The notes under the pieces are model-generated. The model searched no databases and was not told the DNA's origin. It saw only the letters and a program-made list of their open reading frames with translations. From assembly GCA_013824165.1 (NCBI GenBank), contig PNNH01000013.1, positions 1 through 42,354 on the forward strand: 42,354 nucleotides of DNA. The letters run 5' to 3'. The position numbers and the translations under genes were made by a program. Positions 7,368-15,588 of the stretch are shown here, one piece after another. How positions within the stretch are numbered: position 1 is the stretch's first letter; each line of letters opens with the position of its first letter. The DNA comes from Methylibium sp. (GTDB taxonomy: Bacteria > Pseudomonadota > Gammaproteobacteria > Burkholderiales > Burkholderiaceae_C).

Positions 7368-9484
7368 CCTCGGGGATCGAAAGAGCCTGGCCGGGTTGGC
7401 GTCTCTTCGGGCTCGTCGAGTGAAATATCCACTTCCAGCGCATTTGGCGCCGTCAAGGCACCGGCCGGCGCCTGCCAGCGCATCGTCGCCATCAGATCGG
7501 TCGACGCCAGCTTGCCGGGCACTTCCAGCGGCAGGAACAGGTCGATGTCTTCGCCTCGAACCTCATGCTCGGACTTGTCTCGGGCCACGCCGTAAAGCAT
7601 CAGGAGGTCTGCCTGCGTCGGCAGGTCCAGCGACTCCTGCGGCAGTGGACCGGGCAGCGAACCGTCCTCGGCGTGACCAACCAGCAAAGACTGCAGCAAG
7701 GCCATGCTGGCGGCACTCTCGGACCAGCGCCTCTGCAACATGGCCAGCACCTCGGCGTGATCCTCGAGCCCAGCACCAGCAGTCATGTCGGACTGCCAAT
7801 CCGGTGCCGGCAGATCGAAGCGATCGTGGTAACGCGTTGCCAAGCTGCTGAAGTCCTGCTCCCGACCCGCGCGCTGGAACAGATGCAGCAACTTCAGATA
7901 AGGCAGTGCAACGTCCGACGCCGCGCCGTCAAGCCGGGCGGACAGCAGTTCGATCGCAGCATCGTCTTGACCCAAAACCAAGAAGAAGTCGACCTGTTGC
8001 TCAAGGTCGATCAGGTCCTCAACATTGACGCGTACCGGCGCGACATTAGCCTTGGCTACGACTGCTGTGGCTGCAGGCATCGCCATCGGCTCAAGCAGTT
8101 GTACGGTGACAGGCTCGTCGTCTGGCTCCTTCGCTGCCAGACTGGTGAGCGCCTCAGCGGCTGGCAGCACCTGTGCAGGGCGCTCGCCCAGGCCGGGGGC
8201 CGCGCTTTGGACTTCGTCTGCAGCGGTGCCGCCGGCGGCTGGCTGCAGGGGTGCAGGCGCCTCTATTTGCGGCCGTGCCTGCGCTTGCTCAACATCAGAC
8301 CTGGCATCGGCCTTCACATCTGACCACCAGGCCGATTCGCGCAACTCGCGTTCCTGCCGACGGCTGCGCCACAGCTGGATGCTGACGGCGGCCAAGCCCA
8401 GGCAGAGGCCACCCAACAGCAGAGTCAGCGGATTCAGAAAACGCTGAGACTGCGCGTGCTCGAGTTCAGTCCGCAGGGTCTGCAACTGCTGCTGCGACAG
8501 GCGCTGCTCGGCCTGCATCGTCAGCATGCCTTGCTCCAGCTTGGCCAGGCGTTCCGCCGCAGCGTCAGTCACCACCACACCGCTGGCGGGCGCTGACGCA
8601 AGATCGCCGGCAGCGAGTGCGGCGGTAGGTGCGGTGGCCTGAATCAGCTCGGCCGGTTCAAGCTGCAATCGTGCCGCGGGGCGCCCAGACTCGGCCTTGG
8701 TCGCAGGCTTGTCTTGGTTCGCTGCTGCGATGCGCCGTGCCGGCTTGGGCTGGGGCTTGGGTTTGGGCTTGAGCTCGGCAGATGAGGCCGCAGCCGATGG
8801 CGCGGTGGGGCGTGCGGCACCCTCCGGCGCGTTCGTTGCGGACCGAGGATCAACTGCCGCGGCCTGGCCGGCGCGGCCCACTGCTGACGCCGCGCCCTCA
8901 GCCGGCACCAAGCTCGGCACATCACCGGTGGACAGCGCTGGCGCCAGCAGGCTGGACGGACGCGCGTCGGCGGTATTCAAGGCAGCCTGCATCTGCGGCG
9001 AGTAGCTGCGCACCACGACGGGGGGCTGGGCCTGTATCGTCAGGCTGGGATTCGCTCCGGGCGGATCGATGAAGGCGGTGTATTGCCGTACCAGCCGAGC
9101 CGGGCAGCCGAGAGACAGGCTAACCGTCACCAGCGGCTCGTCGATCTGCGGCACCGAGCGCAAGCGGACCGCGCGCACCTTCAGCTCACTCTCGCCCTCG
9201 AGCTGAACCACCACACCGGCAGCCGGCACCCGCACATCACCCGCCAGCACCTCGGCACTGACGCAGTCCGGGCTGAGACTCTCCCCTGCGCTGAGGCTGA
9301 CGGGAAAAACAAGGTGCAGTGGCTGCCCCAGCGCAGACAAGGTCTGCGGCCGTCCGACGCCGATGGCCAACACCGACGAATGAACGCCGATTACCGCCAC
9401 GCCCAGCGCCAGGGCTCGAAGCGCGGCGCCAGGGACGGCGCGGGAGTTCAGAAACTTTCGAGGCTCGAAGGACGCTCTGGACAT
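7364..9484 (-). CDS. FimV/HubP-like polar peptidoglycan-associated protein
   Basis: A 706-residue envelope protein. After a basic start and a hydrophobic signal segment (about 20–42) comes the FimV N-terminal domain with the family opening 'GVGRPQTLSALGQPL'. A proline/alanine/lysine-rich stretch follows, then a coiled coil (about 305–345, LAKLEQGMLTMQAEQRLSQQ), one membrane segment (about 350–367, LTLLLGGLCLGLAAVSI) and an acidic C-terminal part ending near SLDEPEETPTRPG. FimV/HubP proteins organise the cell pole, type IV pili and twitching. The canonical C-terminal TPR motif is not obvious, so this may be a shorter paralogue of the main FimV. Confidence 0.8.
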   Translation of the reverse strand: MSRASFEPRKFLNSRAVPGAALRALALGVAVIGVHSSVLAIGVGRPQTLSALGQPLHLVFPVSLSAGESLSPDCVSAEVLAGDVRVPAAGVVVQLEGESELKVRAVRLRSVPQIDEPLVTVSLSLGCPARLVRQYTAFIDPPGANPSLTIQAQPPVVVRSYSPQMQAALNTADARPSSLLAPALSTGDVPSLVPAEGAASAVGRAGQAAAVDPRSATNAPEGAARPTAPSAAASSAELKPKPKPQPKPARRIAAANQDKPATKAESGRPAARLQLEPAELIQATAPTAALAAGDLASAPASGVVVTDAAAERLAKLEQGMLTMQAEQRLSQQQLQTLRTELEHAQSQRFLNPLTLLLGGLCLGLAAVSIQLWRSRRQERELRESAWWSDVKADARSDVEQAQARPQIEAPAPLQPAAGGTAADEVQSAAPGLGERPAQVLPAAEALTSLAAKEPDDEPVTVQLLEPMAMPAATAVVAKANVAPVRVNVEDLIDLEQQVDFFLVLGQDDAAIELLSARLDGAASDVALPYLKLLHLFQRAGREQDFSSLATRYHDRFDLPAPDWQSDMTAGAGLEDHAEVLAMLQRRWSESAASMALLQSLLVGHAEDGSLPGPLPQESLDLPTQADLLMLYGVARDKSEHEVRGEDIDLFLPLEVPGKLASTDLMATMRWQAPAGALTAPNALEVDISLDEPEETPTRPGSFDPRG

Positions 9485-9722
9485 GCCGGGGGCCGCTGTT
9501 GTTTGCCGACGACTCTAGCATGAGGTAACACCTGGTCACAGCCAGCGCAGACACCTAGCCGGGCGCTTGCGCGACGCGCGTTGCATATTCCCGCAACGTC
9601 ACGGCATTCATCGCTTCGTGCCCGGGCAACAGGGCTTCGTCACGCGTGCCCGGTGAGCACGGCCCGTGTCATGGACAATGGCTTCTCGCAGCAATCCCTT
9701 GCTGTCACATCAGCGACTCAGC

Positions 9723-10427
9723 ATGAATAGCTCGGTTCTTACACTCCCCGAACGTAGCAATATCGAATCGGGTTCGTGGTTCTCCAAACTGTCTGCGCCC
9801 CTGCGCAGCGACATTCTTTCGCGTGCCACCGTGCGCCGTATCGGCGATGGGGCCTTGCTGTCTTGCCGCGGCGAGCCCGCCGAGGAGTGGATTGGCGTCG
9901 CCAAGGGCGCGGTGCGCGTCAGCACGGTGTCGCTGGCGGGCAAGCAGGTCACCTTGACCTATGTCGAGCCCGGCACCTGGTTCGGCGATATCGCACTATT
10001 CGATGGCATGCCGCGCACGCACGATGCCTCGGCCCATGGCGAGACCACCCTGCTGTCGGTGCGCAAGCCCGATTTCAAGGCTTTGCTGCAACAGCACTCC
10101 GAGCTCTACGAAGCGCTGCTGCGCCTGAACTGCCGGCGCTTGCGGCTGATGTTCGATGCGGTCGAAGACCTCAATACACGTCCGCTGGCAGCGCGCCTGG
10201 CCAAGCAGATTCTTCTGCTCGCCCGCTCCTACGGTATTCCGCAAGGAGAAGAGGTTCGCATCGGCCTGCAACTCGCGCAGGAGGATCTGGCCCAACTGCT
10301 CGGCGCCTCGCGCCAACGCGTCAACCAGGAGCTCAAGGGCTTCGAGCGCGAGGGCGCGGTGCGTGTCGAACCCACGCGGCTGGTGGTTCTCAGCAAGGAC
10401 AAGCTGATGAGCATCGCCAGCCGCTAG
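9723..10427 (+). CDS. Crp/Fnr-family transcriptional regulator
   Basis: A 234-residue regulator with a cyclic-nucleotide-binding-like beta barrel (about 20–135, core YVEPGTWFGDIALFDGMPRT) and a C-terminal HTH_Crp domain (about 160–225) with recognition region LAQLLGASRQRVNQELKGF. No N-terminal cysteine cluster is present, so it is not an iron–sulfur Fnr. I start at MNSSVLTLPERSN (9723); an upstream in-frame start at 9666 adds a poorly structured stretch. Ligand unknown. It lies upstream of the phosphotransferase gene but is separated from it by a terminator hairpin. Confidence 0.85.
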   Translation: MNSSVLTLPERSNIESGSWFSKLSAPLRSDILSRATVRRIGDGALLSCRGEPAEEWIGVAKGAVRVSTVSLAGKQVTLTYVEPGTWFGDIALFDGMPRTHDASAHGETTLLSVRKPDFKALLQQHSELYEALLRLNCRRLRLMFDAVEDLNTRPLAARLAKQILLLARSYGIPQGEEVRIGLQLAQEDLAQLLGASRQRVNQELKGFEREGAVRVEPTRLVVLSKDKLMSIASR

Positions 10428-10455
10428 CCCGAGAGGCCGTCTGCGGCGTCTCGGG
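10428..10455 (+). terminator. factor-independent-like hairpin after the Crp/Fnr gene
   Basis: CCCGAGA (10428–10434) pairs with TCTCGGG (10449–10455), and an inner GCCG/CGGC stem closes a TCTG loop. A short pyrimidine run (tcctttg) follows directly. It starts one base after the stop codon of the regulator. Confidence 0.65.
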
Positions 10456-10488
10456 TCCTTTGAAACACACCCAACATCAAGGAGACCC

Positions 10489-11565
10489 ATGGACGACGCA
10501 TTCACCGGCACCCGCGCGCCCAGCCAGGCGCTGGACAGCGCTGCGCTGAGCCGCTGGCTTGAAGAGGCGATACCCGGCTTTGCCGGCCCGCTGAGCATCG
10601 AGCAATTCAAGGGTGGGCAGTCCAATCCCACCTACAAGCTGCTGACGCCGCAGCGCAGCTATGTGATGCGCAGCAAGCCTGGCCCCGTGGCCAAGCTGCT
10701 GCCCTCGGCGCATGCCATCGAGCGCGAATTCACGGTGATGCGGGCGCTCGCCGGCTCAGAGGTGCCGGTGCCCAAGATGCTGGCCTTGTGCGAAGACGAG
10801 TCGGTCATCGGCCGGGCCTTCTACATCATGGAGTTCATCGAAGGCCGCGTGCTGTGGGACCAGTCCTTGCCCGGCATGAGCCAGAAAGAGCGCGGCGCGA
10901 TCTACCAGGAGATGAACCGCGTCATCGCCGCACTGCACAGGGTCGACTTCAATGCCGTCGGCCTGGCGGATTACGGCAAACCGGGCAACTACTTCGAGCG
11001 CCAGATCGGCCGCTGGAGCAAGCAATACCAGGCCTCCATCACCCAGCCTATCGAGGCCATGGAGCGTCTGATCGAATGGCTGCCTCTACACATCCCCGAG
11101 TCAGCGCGCGACGCGCGCGAGGTGTCGATCGTGCACGGCGACTTCCGGCTCGACAACCTCGTCTTCCACCCCACCGAGCCGCGCGTGCTGGCGGTGCTCG
11201 ACTGGGAGCTGTCGACGCTGGGGCATCCGCTGGCGGACTTCAGCTACCACTGCATGTCCTGGCACATCGTCAACTCGGGTGTGGCCCGCGGCATCGCCGG
11301 CAAGGACCTGGCGGAGCTGGGAATTCCGGACGAGCTCAGCTACGTGACTCGCTACTGCGAGCGCACCGGCCGGAGTGACGTTTCGGCCGTGATGCGCGAC
11401 TGGAACTTCTATCTGGCCTACAACCTGTTCCGCATCGCGGCGATCCTGCAGGGCATTGCCAAACGGGTCGAGGCCGGCACCGCCTCAAGTGCACAAGCGC
11501 GTGAGGCGGGCGCTGGAGCACGCCCCTTGGCCGAGCTTGCCTGGCAGTTCGCTCAACGGCCTTGA
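10489..11565 (+). CDS. phosphotransferase family protein (APH fold, ACAD10-like)
   Basis: A 358-residue protein of the aminoglycoside-phosphotransferase/choline-kinase fold. The catalytic loop is VHGDFRLDNLVF and the metal-binding aspartate is in VLAVLDWELSTLGHPLADF. The N-terminal glycine-rich loop (FKGGQSNPTYKL) and the VMRSKPGP lysine strand are also present. This branch is usually found with acyl-CoA dehydrogenases and is thought to phosphorylate hydroxyacyl substrates, as in 4-hydroxyacid catabolism. It is not a resistance gene by its sequence class. A GGAG site precedes the start. Confidence 0.85.
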   Translation: MDDAFTGTRAPSQALDSAALSRWLEEAIPGFAGPLSIEQFKGGQSNPTYKLLTPQRSYVMRSKPGPVAKLLPSAHAIEREFTVMRALAGSEVPVPKMLALCEDESVIGRAFYIMEFIEGRVLWDQSLPGMSQKERGAIYQEMNRVIAALHRVDFNAVGLADYGKPGNYFERQIGRWSKQYQASITQPIEAMERLIEWLPLHIPESARDAREVSIVHGDFRLDNLVFHPTEPRVLAVLDWELSTLGHPLADFSYHCMSWHIVNSGVARGIAGKDLAELGIPDELSYVTRYCERTGRSDVSAVMRDWNFYLAYNLFRIAAILQGIAKRVEAGTASSAQAREAGAGARPLAELAWQFAQRP

Positions 11566-11595
11566 ACCCGGCCAGGTTCAGTGCCCGGGGCCAAG

Positions 11596-12321
11596 TTACT
11601 CGGGCGTTGAACTCTGCCAGGCCACCGAGGTGGTGGTCGGCCAGGGTCCACCGTCGCTCAAGCGACCGTTGACACGCAGCGCCTCGCGGCAAGCGGTTTC
11701 CAACAATCTGACCAGGCCCTGCAGCTCCTCGAGTCCCGGATCCGGCATCGCCACCCGCAGGTAAACGTTGCCGCGCATGCTCATTAGCACAAAGGGCCGA
11801 TCCTCAGGCAGCAGATCCTGGCTGGCCAGTGCGAGCGCGTCCGACAAGGACCCCTCCAGCCAGGCGCCGATCAGATCGCGGTTCACGCCGAGCGCGCCAA
11901 AGCGCTCACGCACGGGCTTGGAGTTGAAGTTCTTCAGTTTGGGGAACATCACCAGCCAACGCATTTCCTCGGGCGTGTCGGTATCGACCCGTGTCTTCAG
12001 CGTGTCGGTGTATGCCTCGAACACCGCCTTCTCGAGCCGCTCCATCAGATCGCGCGCGATCACCATCATCTGCAGATCGCCGTGCAAGCCGAGTTCGACT
12101 CGCATGCGCAACTCTGTGCCAGCAATATAGGCGCGCTGCGAGGGGCCCCACTCGATGCGCATCGGGCCTGGCAAGGCCTTGGGCTGCTCGATCTGGAAGC
12201 CCCGCCCATCACGTGCCTGCCGGAACACAGCGCCGCGGGCGTCGGCCCAGTCGGATAGGGAGCGCCAGCGCGCTGCATTGGCTCGCACCACGAACCAGCG
12301 TTTGACTTGCTTAATTACCAT
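11596..12321 (-). CDS. conserved hypothetical protein
   Basis: A 241-residue soluble protein that I do not recognise. It starts MVIKQVKRWFVVRANAARW and has alternating strands and helices (PMRIEWGPSQRAYIAGTELRMRVELG..., MMVIARDLMERLEKAVFEAYTD). Low-complexity sequence is absent and the codon use matches the neighbours, so I take it as a genuine chromosomal gene. It is convergent with the phosphotransferase gene and has no operon partner. A short inverted repeat, TGAACC/GGTTCA at 11563–11580, lies in the convergent gap and could serve as a weak terminator. Confidence 0.75.
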   Translation of the reverse strand: MVIKQVKRWFVVRANAARWRSLSDWADARGAVFRQARDGRGFQIEQPKALPGPMRIEWGPSQRAYIAGTELRMRVELGLHGDLQMMVIARDLMERLEKAVFEAYTDTLKTRVDTDTPEEMRWLVMFPKLKNFNSKPVRERFGALGVNRDLIGAWLEGSLSDALALASQDLLPEDRPFVLMSMRGNVYLRVAMPDPGLEELQGLVRLLETACREALRVNGRLSDGGPWPTTTSVAWQSSTPE

Positions 12322-12397
12322 GAGCGAAGAGAATGCCAGCGAGCGCTGCTGATGCTGCGCCGCCGTAGGAGCGAGGGCTTGTATGGAGAAGCATCCG

Positions 12398-13090
12398 ATG
12401 ATTGAAGCATATTCATGGCCAACACCAAACGGCCATAAGGTTCACATCATGTTGGAAGAATGTGAGCTCCCCTATCGGGTGATCCCCGTGGACATCGGCA
12501 GCGGTGCGCAATTCGAGCAGAAATTCCTGTCCATCAGCCCCAACAACAAGATTCCTGCCATCGTCGACCCTGACGGCCCCGAGGGGCAGCCGATCTCGCT
12601 GTTCGAGTCGGGCGCGATCCTGCTCTACCTAGCCGGCAAGACCGGCAAGTTCCTGCCCAGCGGCACGGCTGCCAAATACGAGGTGCTGCAATGGCTGATG
12701 TTCCAGGTCGGCGGTGTCGGCCCGATGCTGGGCCAGGCGCACCACTTCCGCATCTACGCACCTGAGAAGATTGCCTACGCGATTGAGCGCTACACGAACG
12801 AGGCCAAACGTCTCTACGGTGTGATCAACAAGCGGCTGGCTGCCAGCAAGTACATCGGCGGGCCAGAGTATTCGATCGCCGACATGGCCATCTTTCCGTG
12901 GCTGCGCTCATGGAAGAACCAGGGCGTCGAATTGCAGGACTATCCGCACCTGCGGGGCTGGTTCGACGAGATCGCCGCCCGGCCAGCCGTGCAGCGTGGC
13001 GTCGAGGTGCTGGCCCAACAACGCCGGCCCTTGGTCGACGATAAGGCGCGCGAGGTCCTGTTCGGCAAGGATCAGTACAAACGCCGTTGA
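12398..13090 (+). CDS. glutathione S-transferase family protein (YfcG/YghU-like, Nu class)
   Basis: A 230-residue GST. The thioredoxin-fold N-terminal domain (about 1–85) shows SWPTPNGHKVHIMLEECELPY shortened by no gap, NNKIPAIVD with the cis-proline, and ESGAILLYLA, the glutathione gamma-glutamyl site. The all-helical C-terminal domain has YSIADMAIFPWLRSW. The TPNGHK active-site stretch and overall length match YfcG-like enzymes, which show disulfide reductase activity with glutathione. I start at 12398, which has GGAGA 8 bases upstream, instead of the ATG at 12383. It is the last chromosomal gene before the integrated element. Confidence 0.88.
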   Translation: MIEAYSWPTPNGHKVHIMLEECELPYRVIPVDIGSGAQFEQKFLSISPNNKIPAIVDPDGPEGQPISLFESGAILLYLAGKTGKFLPSGTAAKYEVLQWLMFQVGGVGPMLGQAHHFRIYAPEKIAYAIERYTNEAKRLYGVINKRLAASKYIGGPEYSIADMAIFPWLRSWKNQGVELQDYPHLRGWFDEIAARPAVQRGVEVLAQQRRPLVDDKAREVLFGKDQYKRR

Positions 13091-13117
13091 AGCTACGACG
13101 TGCTGCACGGGGCCGAC

Positions 13118-13164
13118 TGGCCCGACCGGAGGGAATCGAACCCCCAACCGCCCGCTTAGAAGGC
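13118..13164 (-). repeat. attL: 47-bp copy of the tRNA-Arg 3' half
   Basis: These 47 bases are identical to 35442–35488 and contain the encoded CCA, the T-arm and the anticodon region of tRNA-Arg(UCU) read on the minus strand. Identity stops at once on both sides: left 'gactgg' against right 'acttgg' outside, and left 'ccctg' against right 'gggtg' inside. No tRNA 5' half follows here, so this is the displaced chromosomal 3' end left by integration. Confidence 0.93.
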
Positions 13165-13302
13165 CCCTGTAACAGAACGACTTCACCAGTATTCATCGGC
13201 ACCAAGCGTCGCGCGCCGCAATTTTTGGTGCAACCTTGGTACACTGGATCAGAGCCGGTTCTTCTGCAACCAATCCTGGTATGCCGGCACTTCCGAGCGA
13301 CC

Positions 13303-14391
13303 ATGGCTGTTATCGAGAACCGAGGCGAGCTTCAATGGAGAGCTCTTGTCCGCCGCAAGGGCTTTCCAACCTACTCCAGAACCTTTGAGCGTCAGCGCGA
13401 CGCACAAGGCTGGGCAACTGAAGTTGAAGCCGCGATCGGACGGCGTGACTTTGCCGAACTCCGACGGCTGACCGCCAGCGGCAAGCATCTCGGCGGAACA
13501 CTCGCGGAGTTGATTGAGAAGTACGAAGATGAGGTCCTCCCCGGGAGAAACCAGGCCTACAACGAGAAAGCACGTCTTGCGCGGATTAAGGCGGCACTCG
13601 GCAAGCTCCCGCTCACCATGCTTGCGCCGCAGGACGTGGCCAGGTGGCGCGACGCGCGTCTGAAGGAAGGCGCTTCGCTCGGAACAGTCAGGCACGACCT
13701 GAACTCCCTGTCGAAGTTGCTCGGCCATGCAATCAGTGAGTGGGGCGTTGAGGGAATACGCAACGTAGTGCGCGATGTCCAGAAGCCCGAGGTGCCCAAG
13801 GGCCGTGACCGGAGAGTCTCCGCATCGGAACTGGAATACCTCCTCAAGGCAGCACGACATTGCCCGGCTGATCGACCGGAAGAAGCTCCTGCGCGCGGCC
13901 TTGCACCCCTCATCGTCCTGGCGGTGGAGACATCGATGCGGCTGGGGGAGTTGATCGGCCTCGAATGGAAGCACATCGACCGCAAGGCGCGAACAGCCCA
14001 CTTGCCAAACACCAAAAACGGTGAGGCGCGCACCGTCGCTTTGTCTACCAGAGCCGTGAATGCCCTGAAAGAGTTAGAGAAAACGAAGCGGAAGGATGGC
14101 CACGTCTTTGACTGGTCAAGAAGTGATTCAGTCTCACACCCGTTTCGCCGATGCCTCAAGCGTGCGCGGGCCTTGTACGAGGCAGACTGTTGCGCAGCGC
14201 CGAGCGCTCCGGAGTCCGGCTTCTTGGCAGACCTCCGCTTCCACGACTTGCGACATGAAGCGACTTCACGGCTATTCGAAAAGGGCCTTAACCCGATGGA
14301 GGTGGCCTCGATGACTGGCCACAAGAGCATGCAGATGCTCAAGCGCTACACGCACGTGGAAGCCGCCAAGGTGGCCGCGAAGCTGGGATAG
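13303..14391 (+). CDS. int: tyrosine-type site-specific integrase
   Basis: A 362-residue phage-type integrase. It has a short N-terminal arm-binding part (ENRGELQWRALVRRKGF), a SAM-like core-binding domain (about 65–165) and a catalytic domain with the arginine in ETSMRLGELIGLEWKHID, the lysine in TKNGEARTVALS, HDLRHEATSRLF (H-x-x-R), TGHKSM and the nucleophile tyrosine in LKRYTHVE. I start at the ATG at 13303; the frame continues upstream to 13087 but that part reads through attL. It lies 138 bases inside attL. It should catalyse exchange at the 47-bp core. Confidence 0.92.
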   Translation: MAVIENRGELQWRALVRRKGFPTYSRTFERQRDAQGWATEVEAAIGRRDFAELRRLTASGKHLGGTLAELIEKYEDEVLPGRNQAYNEKARLARIKAALGKLPLTMLAPQDVARWRDARLKEGASLGTVRHDLNSLSKLLGHAISEWGVEGIRNVVRDVQKPEVPKGRDRRVSASELEYLLKAARHCPADRPEEAPARGLAPLIVLAVETSMRLGELIGLEWKHIDRKARTAHLPNTKNGEARTVALSTRAVNALKELEKTKRKDGHVFDWSRSDSVSHPFRRCLKRARALYEADCCAAPSAPESGFLADLRFHDLRHEATSRLFEKGLNPMEVASMTGHKSMQMLKRYTHVEAAKVAAKLG

Positions 14392-14456
14392 TCCACTCGA
14401 CGGGACACCGAGGAATACGGACGCCTCGAGCCCTCCGTGCTACACACCGTCCAAGG

Positions 14457-14660
14457 TGCCACGTGCCTAGCAAGCTATCGCAGAACGGCTTCGTGGACAG
14501 CTTCAACGGCAAGCTGCGCGATGAACTGCTCAACCGGGAATCGTTCCACACGCTGGCCGAAGCCAAGATGCTGATCGAAGCCTGTGCGCGCAGTTCTACA
14601 ACGAGCGCCGGCCGCACAGCGCCCTGCACCACTGGCCAACCGCCGATCACTGTGCCTTAG
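14457..14660 (+). pseudogene. IS3-family transposase (orfB) C-terminal fragment, frameshifted
   Basis: The frame from 14463 reads SQNGFVDSFNGKLRDELLNR, the end of the DDE catalytic core of IS3-family OrfB (the last E sits in this block). The expected continuation, FYNERRPHSALHHW, is present but in the next frame from about 14590, so the fragment is frameshifted as well as truncated. No inverted repeats or orfA remain. It shows that an insertion sequence once landed beside the integrase. Confidence 0.8.
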
Positions 14661-15297
14661 TCGTGCCCTGAGCGATCTCGAACAGCCGCCTGTGCGCAAC
14701 TGGAGGAAGCCCAGCCTCAACACGGTCGGCTATTGCGGAAATACCATCCGTCGCTCTCCGCAAAGACTCGTGGAGCGCGTGGAGCGCAGGGATGTCAATC
14801 TGCCGCTTGGACTGAGCCCAGTTCATCAACTCCAACGCACGATCCGCATCCATTTGCGCGGAGAAAACGTACGCCAACTCTTCCGGACACGAGAGCGACT
14901 GAACGGGAAAACTGCCGAGACCAACCTTGCATTGCTCAAGGATGGCGATAGAACCTCGGCGAACAACTTCAGGGTCCAAGAGCGCGCTGACAGAACGGCG
15001 GTAACGCGGTTCGTCGAAAGTCAGCAAGAAGTGCTCCAGGGCAGTGAGTATGTGACGAACAACTCCTGCCCGAAGCCTGATTGCATCCGCAGCAGCAGCA
15101 CTCCTTTCGACCCTGGCATGGCGACGCTCCTCAGTAGAAACAATCACGGCCACCAAGATCGCGCCGACGGATCCGACAGCCTGCACCCACGCCGCTGCGC
15201 CATCACCGCTCAGCCACCGCTCCCAAGGCAGGACCGGGATAAGGCCAAGGACAAGCCAGAAACCAAGGCTCCAACGAGTTGCTAAGTCGAGGTTCAT
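14647..15297 (-). CDS. hypothetical membrane-anchored protein
   Basis: A 216-residue protein starting MNLDLATRWSLGFW at 15297 (an alternative start lies six codons upstream). Two hydrophobic segments occupy about residues 8–25 and 35–55. A basic stretch (STEERRHARVERSAAAAD) and a helical cytoplasmic domain with no recognised motif follow. This layout (two helices, then a coiled cytoplasmic part) is common in small phage and plasmid proteins of unknown role. No operon partner is seen on this strand. Function unknown. Confidence 0.6.
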   Translation of the reverse strand: MNLDLATRWSLGFWLVLGLIPVLPWERWLSGDGAAAWVQAVGSVGAILVAVIVSTEERRHARVERSAAAADAIRLRAGVVRHILTALEHFLLTFDEPRYRRSVSALLDPEVVRRGSIAILEQCKVGLGSFPVQSLSCPEELAYVFSAQMDADRALELMNWAQSKRQIDIPALHALHESLRRATDGISAIADRVEAGLPPVAHRRLFEIAQGTTKAQ

Positions 15298-15463
15298 GAT
15301 GCGTGAGCTACCCATCTTGTTCAGTGCACCGATGGTATGCGCCCTGCTGGCCGGCACGAAGACACAGACGCAGCGGATCGCGAAGCCGCAGTGCCAAGCG
15401 AACACCTACGCGGTCGCCGCCCCCCCCCAATGGACGCCGCTGCAACTGTCAAGGAAACCTTGA
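15296..15463 (+). pseudogene. truncated phage gene (N-terminus of an ASCH-like phage protein)
   Basis: The plus-strand frame starts MMRELPILFSAPMVCALLAG and continues TKTQTQRIAKPQ, then stops after 55 codons. Phage proteins with the opening 'LPILFSGPMVRAxLxGxKTQTRR' are usually 150–250 residues long and continue with a 'GDxLWVRE' block, which is missing here in all frames. A run of nine C (15420–15428) lies inside the frame. I read it as a decayed phage gene overlapping the start of the neighbouring membrane protein. Function not intact. Confidence 0.45.
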
Positions 15464-15588
15464 CACCTCAGGTGCAGCCAGCCAGCGTGCCGACTGCAAC
15501 TGACGCAATGGTTCGAATACTTGGCTGCAAACACGGCCTATTGGCGCGAAGTGCGCGGGGCCTCTTCGTCGTCAGGTCAGAGTCAGAA

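Noticed and set aside
13087-13302. Longer integrase reading frame starting upstream of 13303
   Set aside because: The extra part is translated attL tRNA sequence and has no integrase character; the ATG at 13303 gives the normal N-terminus.
15420-15428. C9 run as a phase-variation switch
   Set aside because: The frame it lies in is already a stub and neither alternative frame restores the expected protein, so a switch has no visible target.
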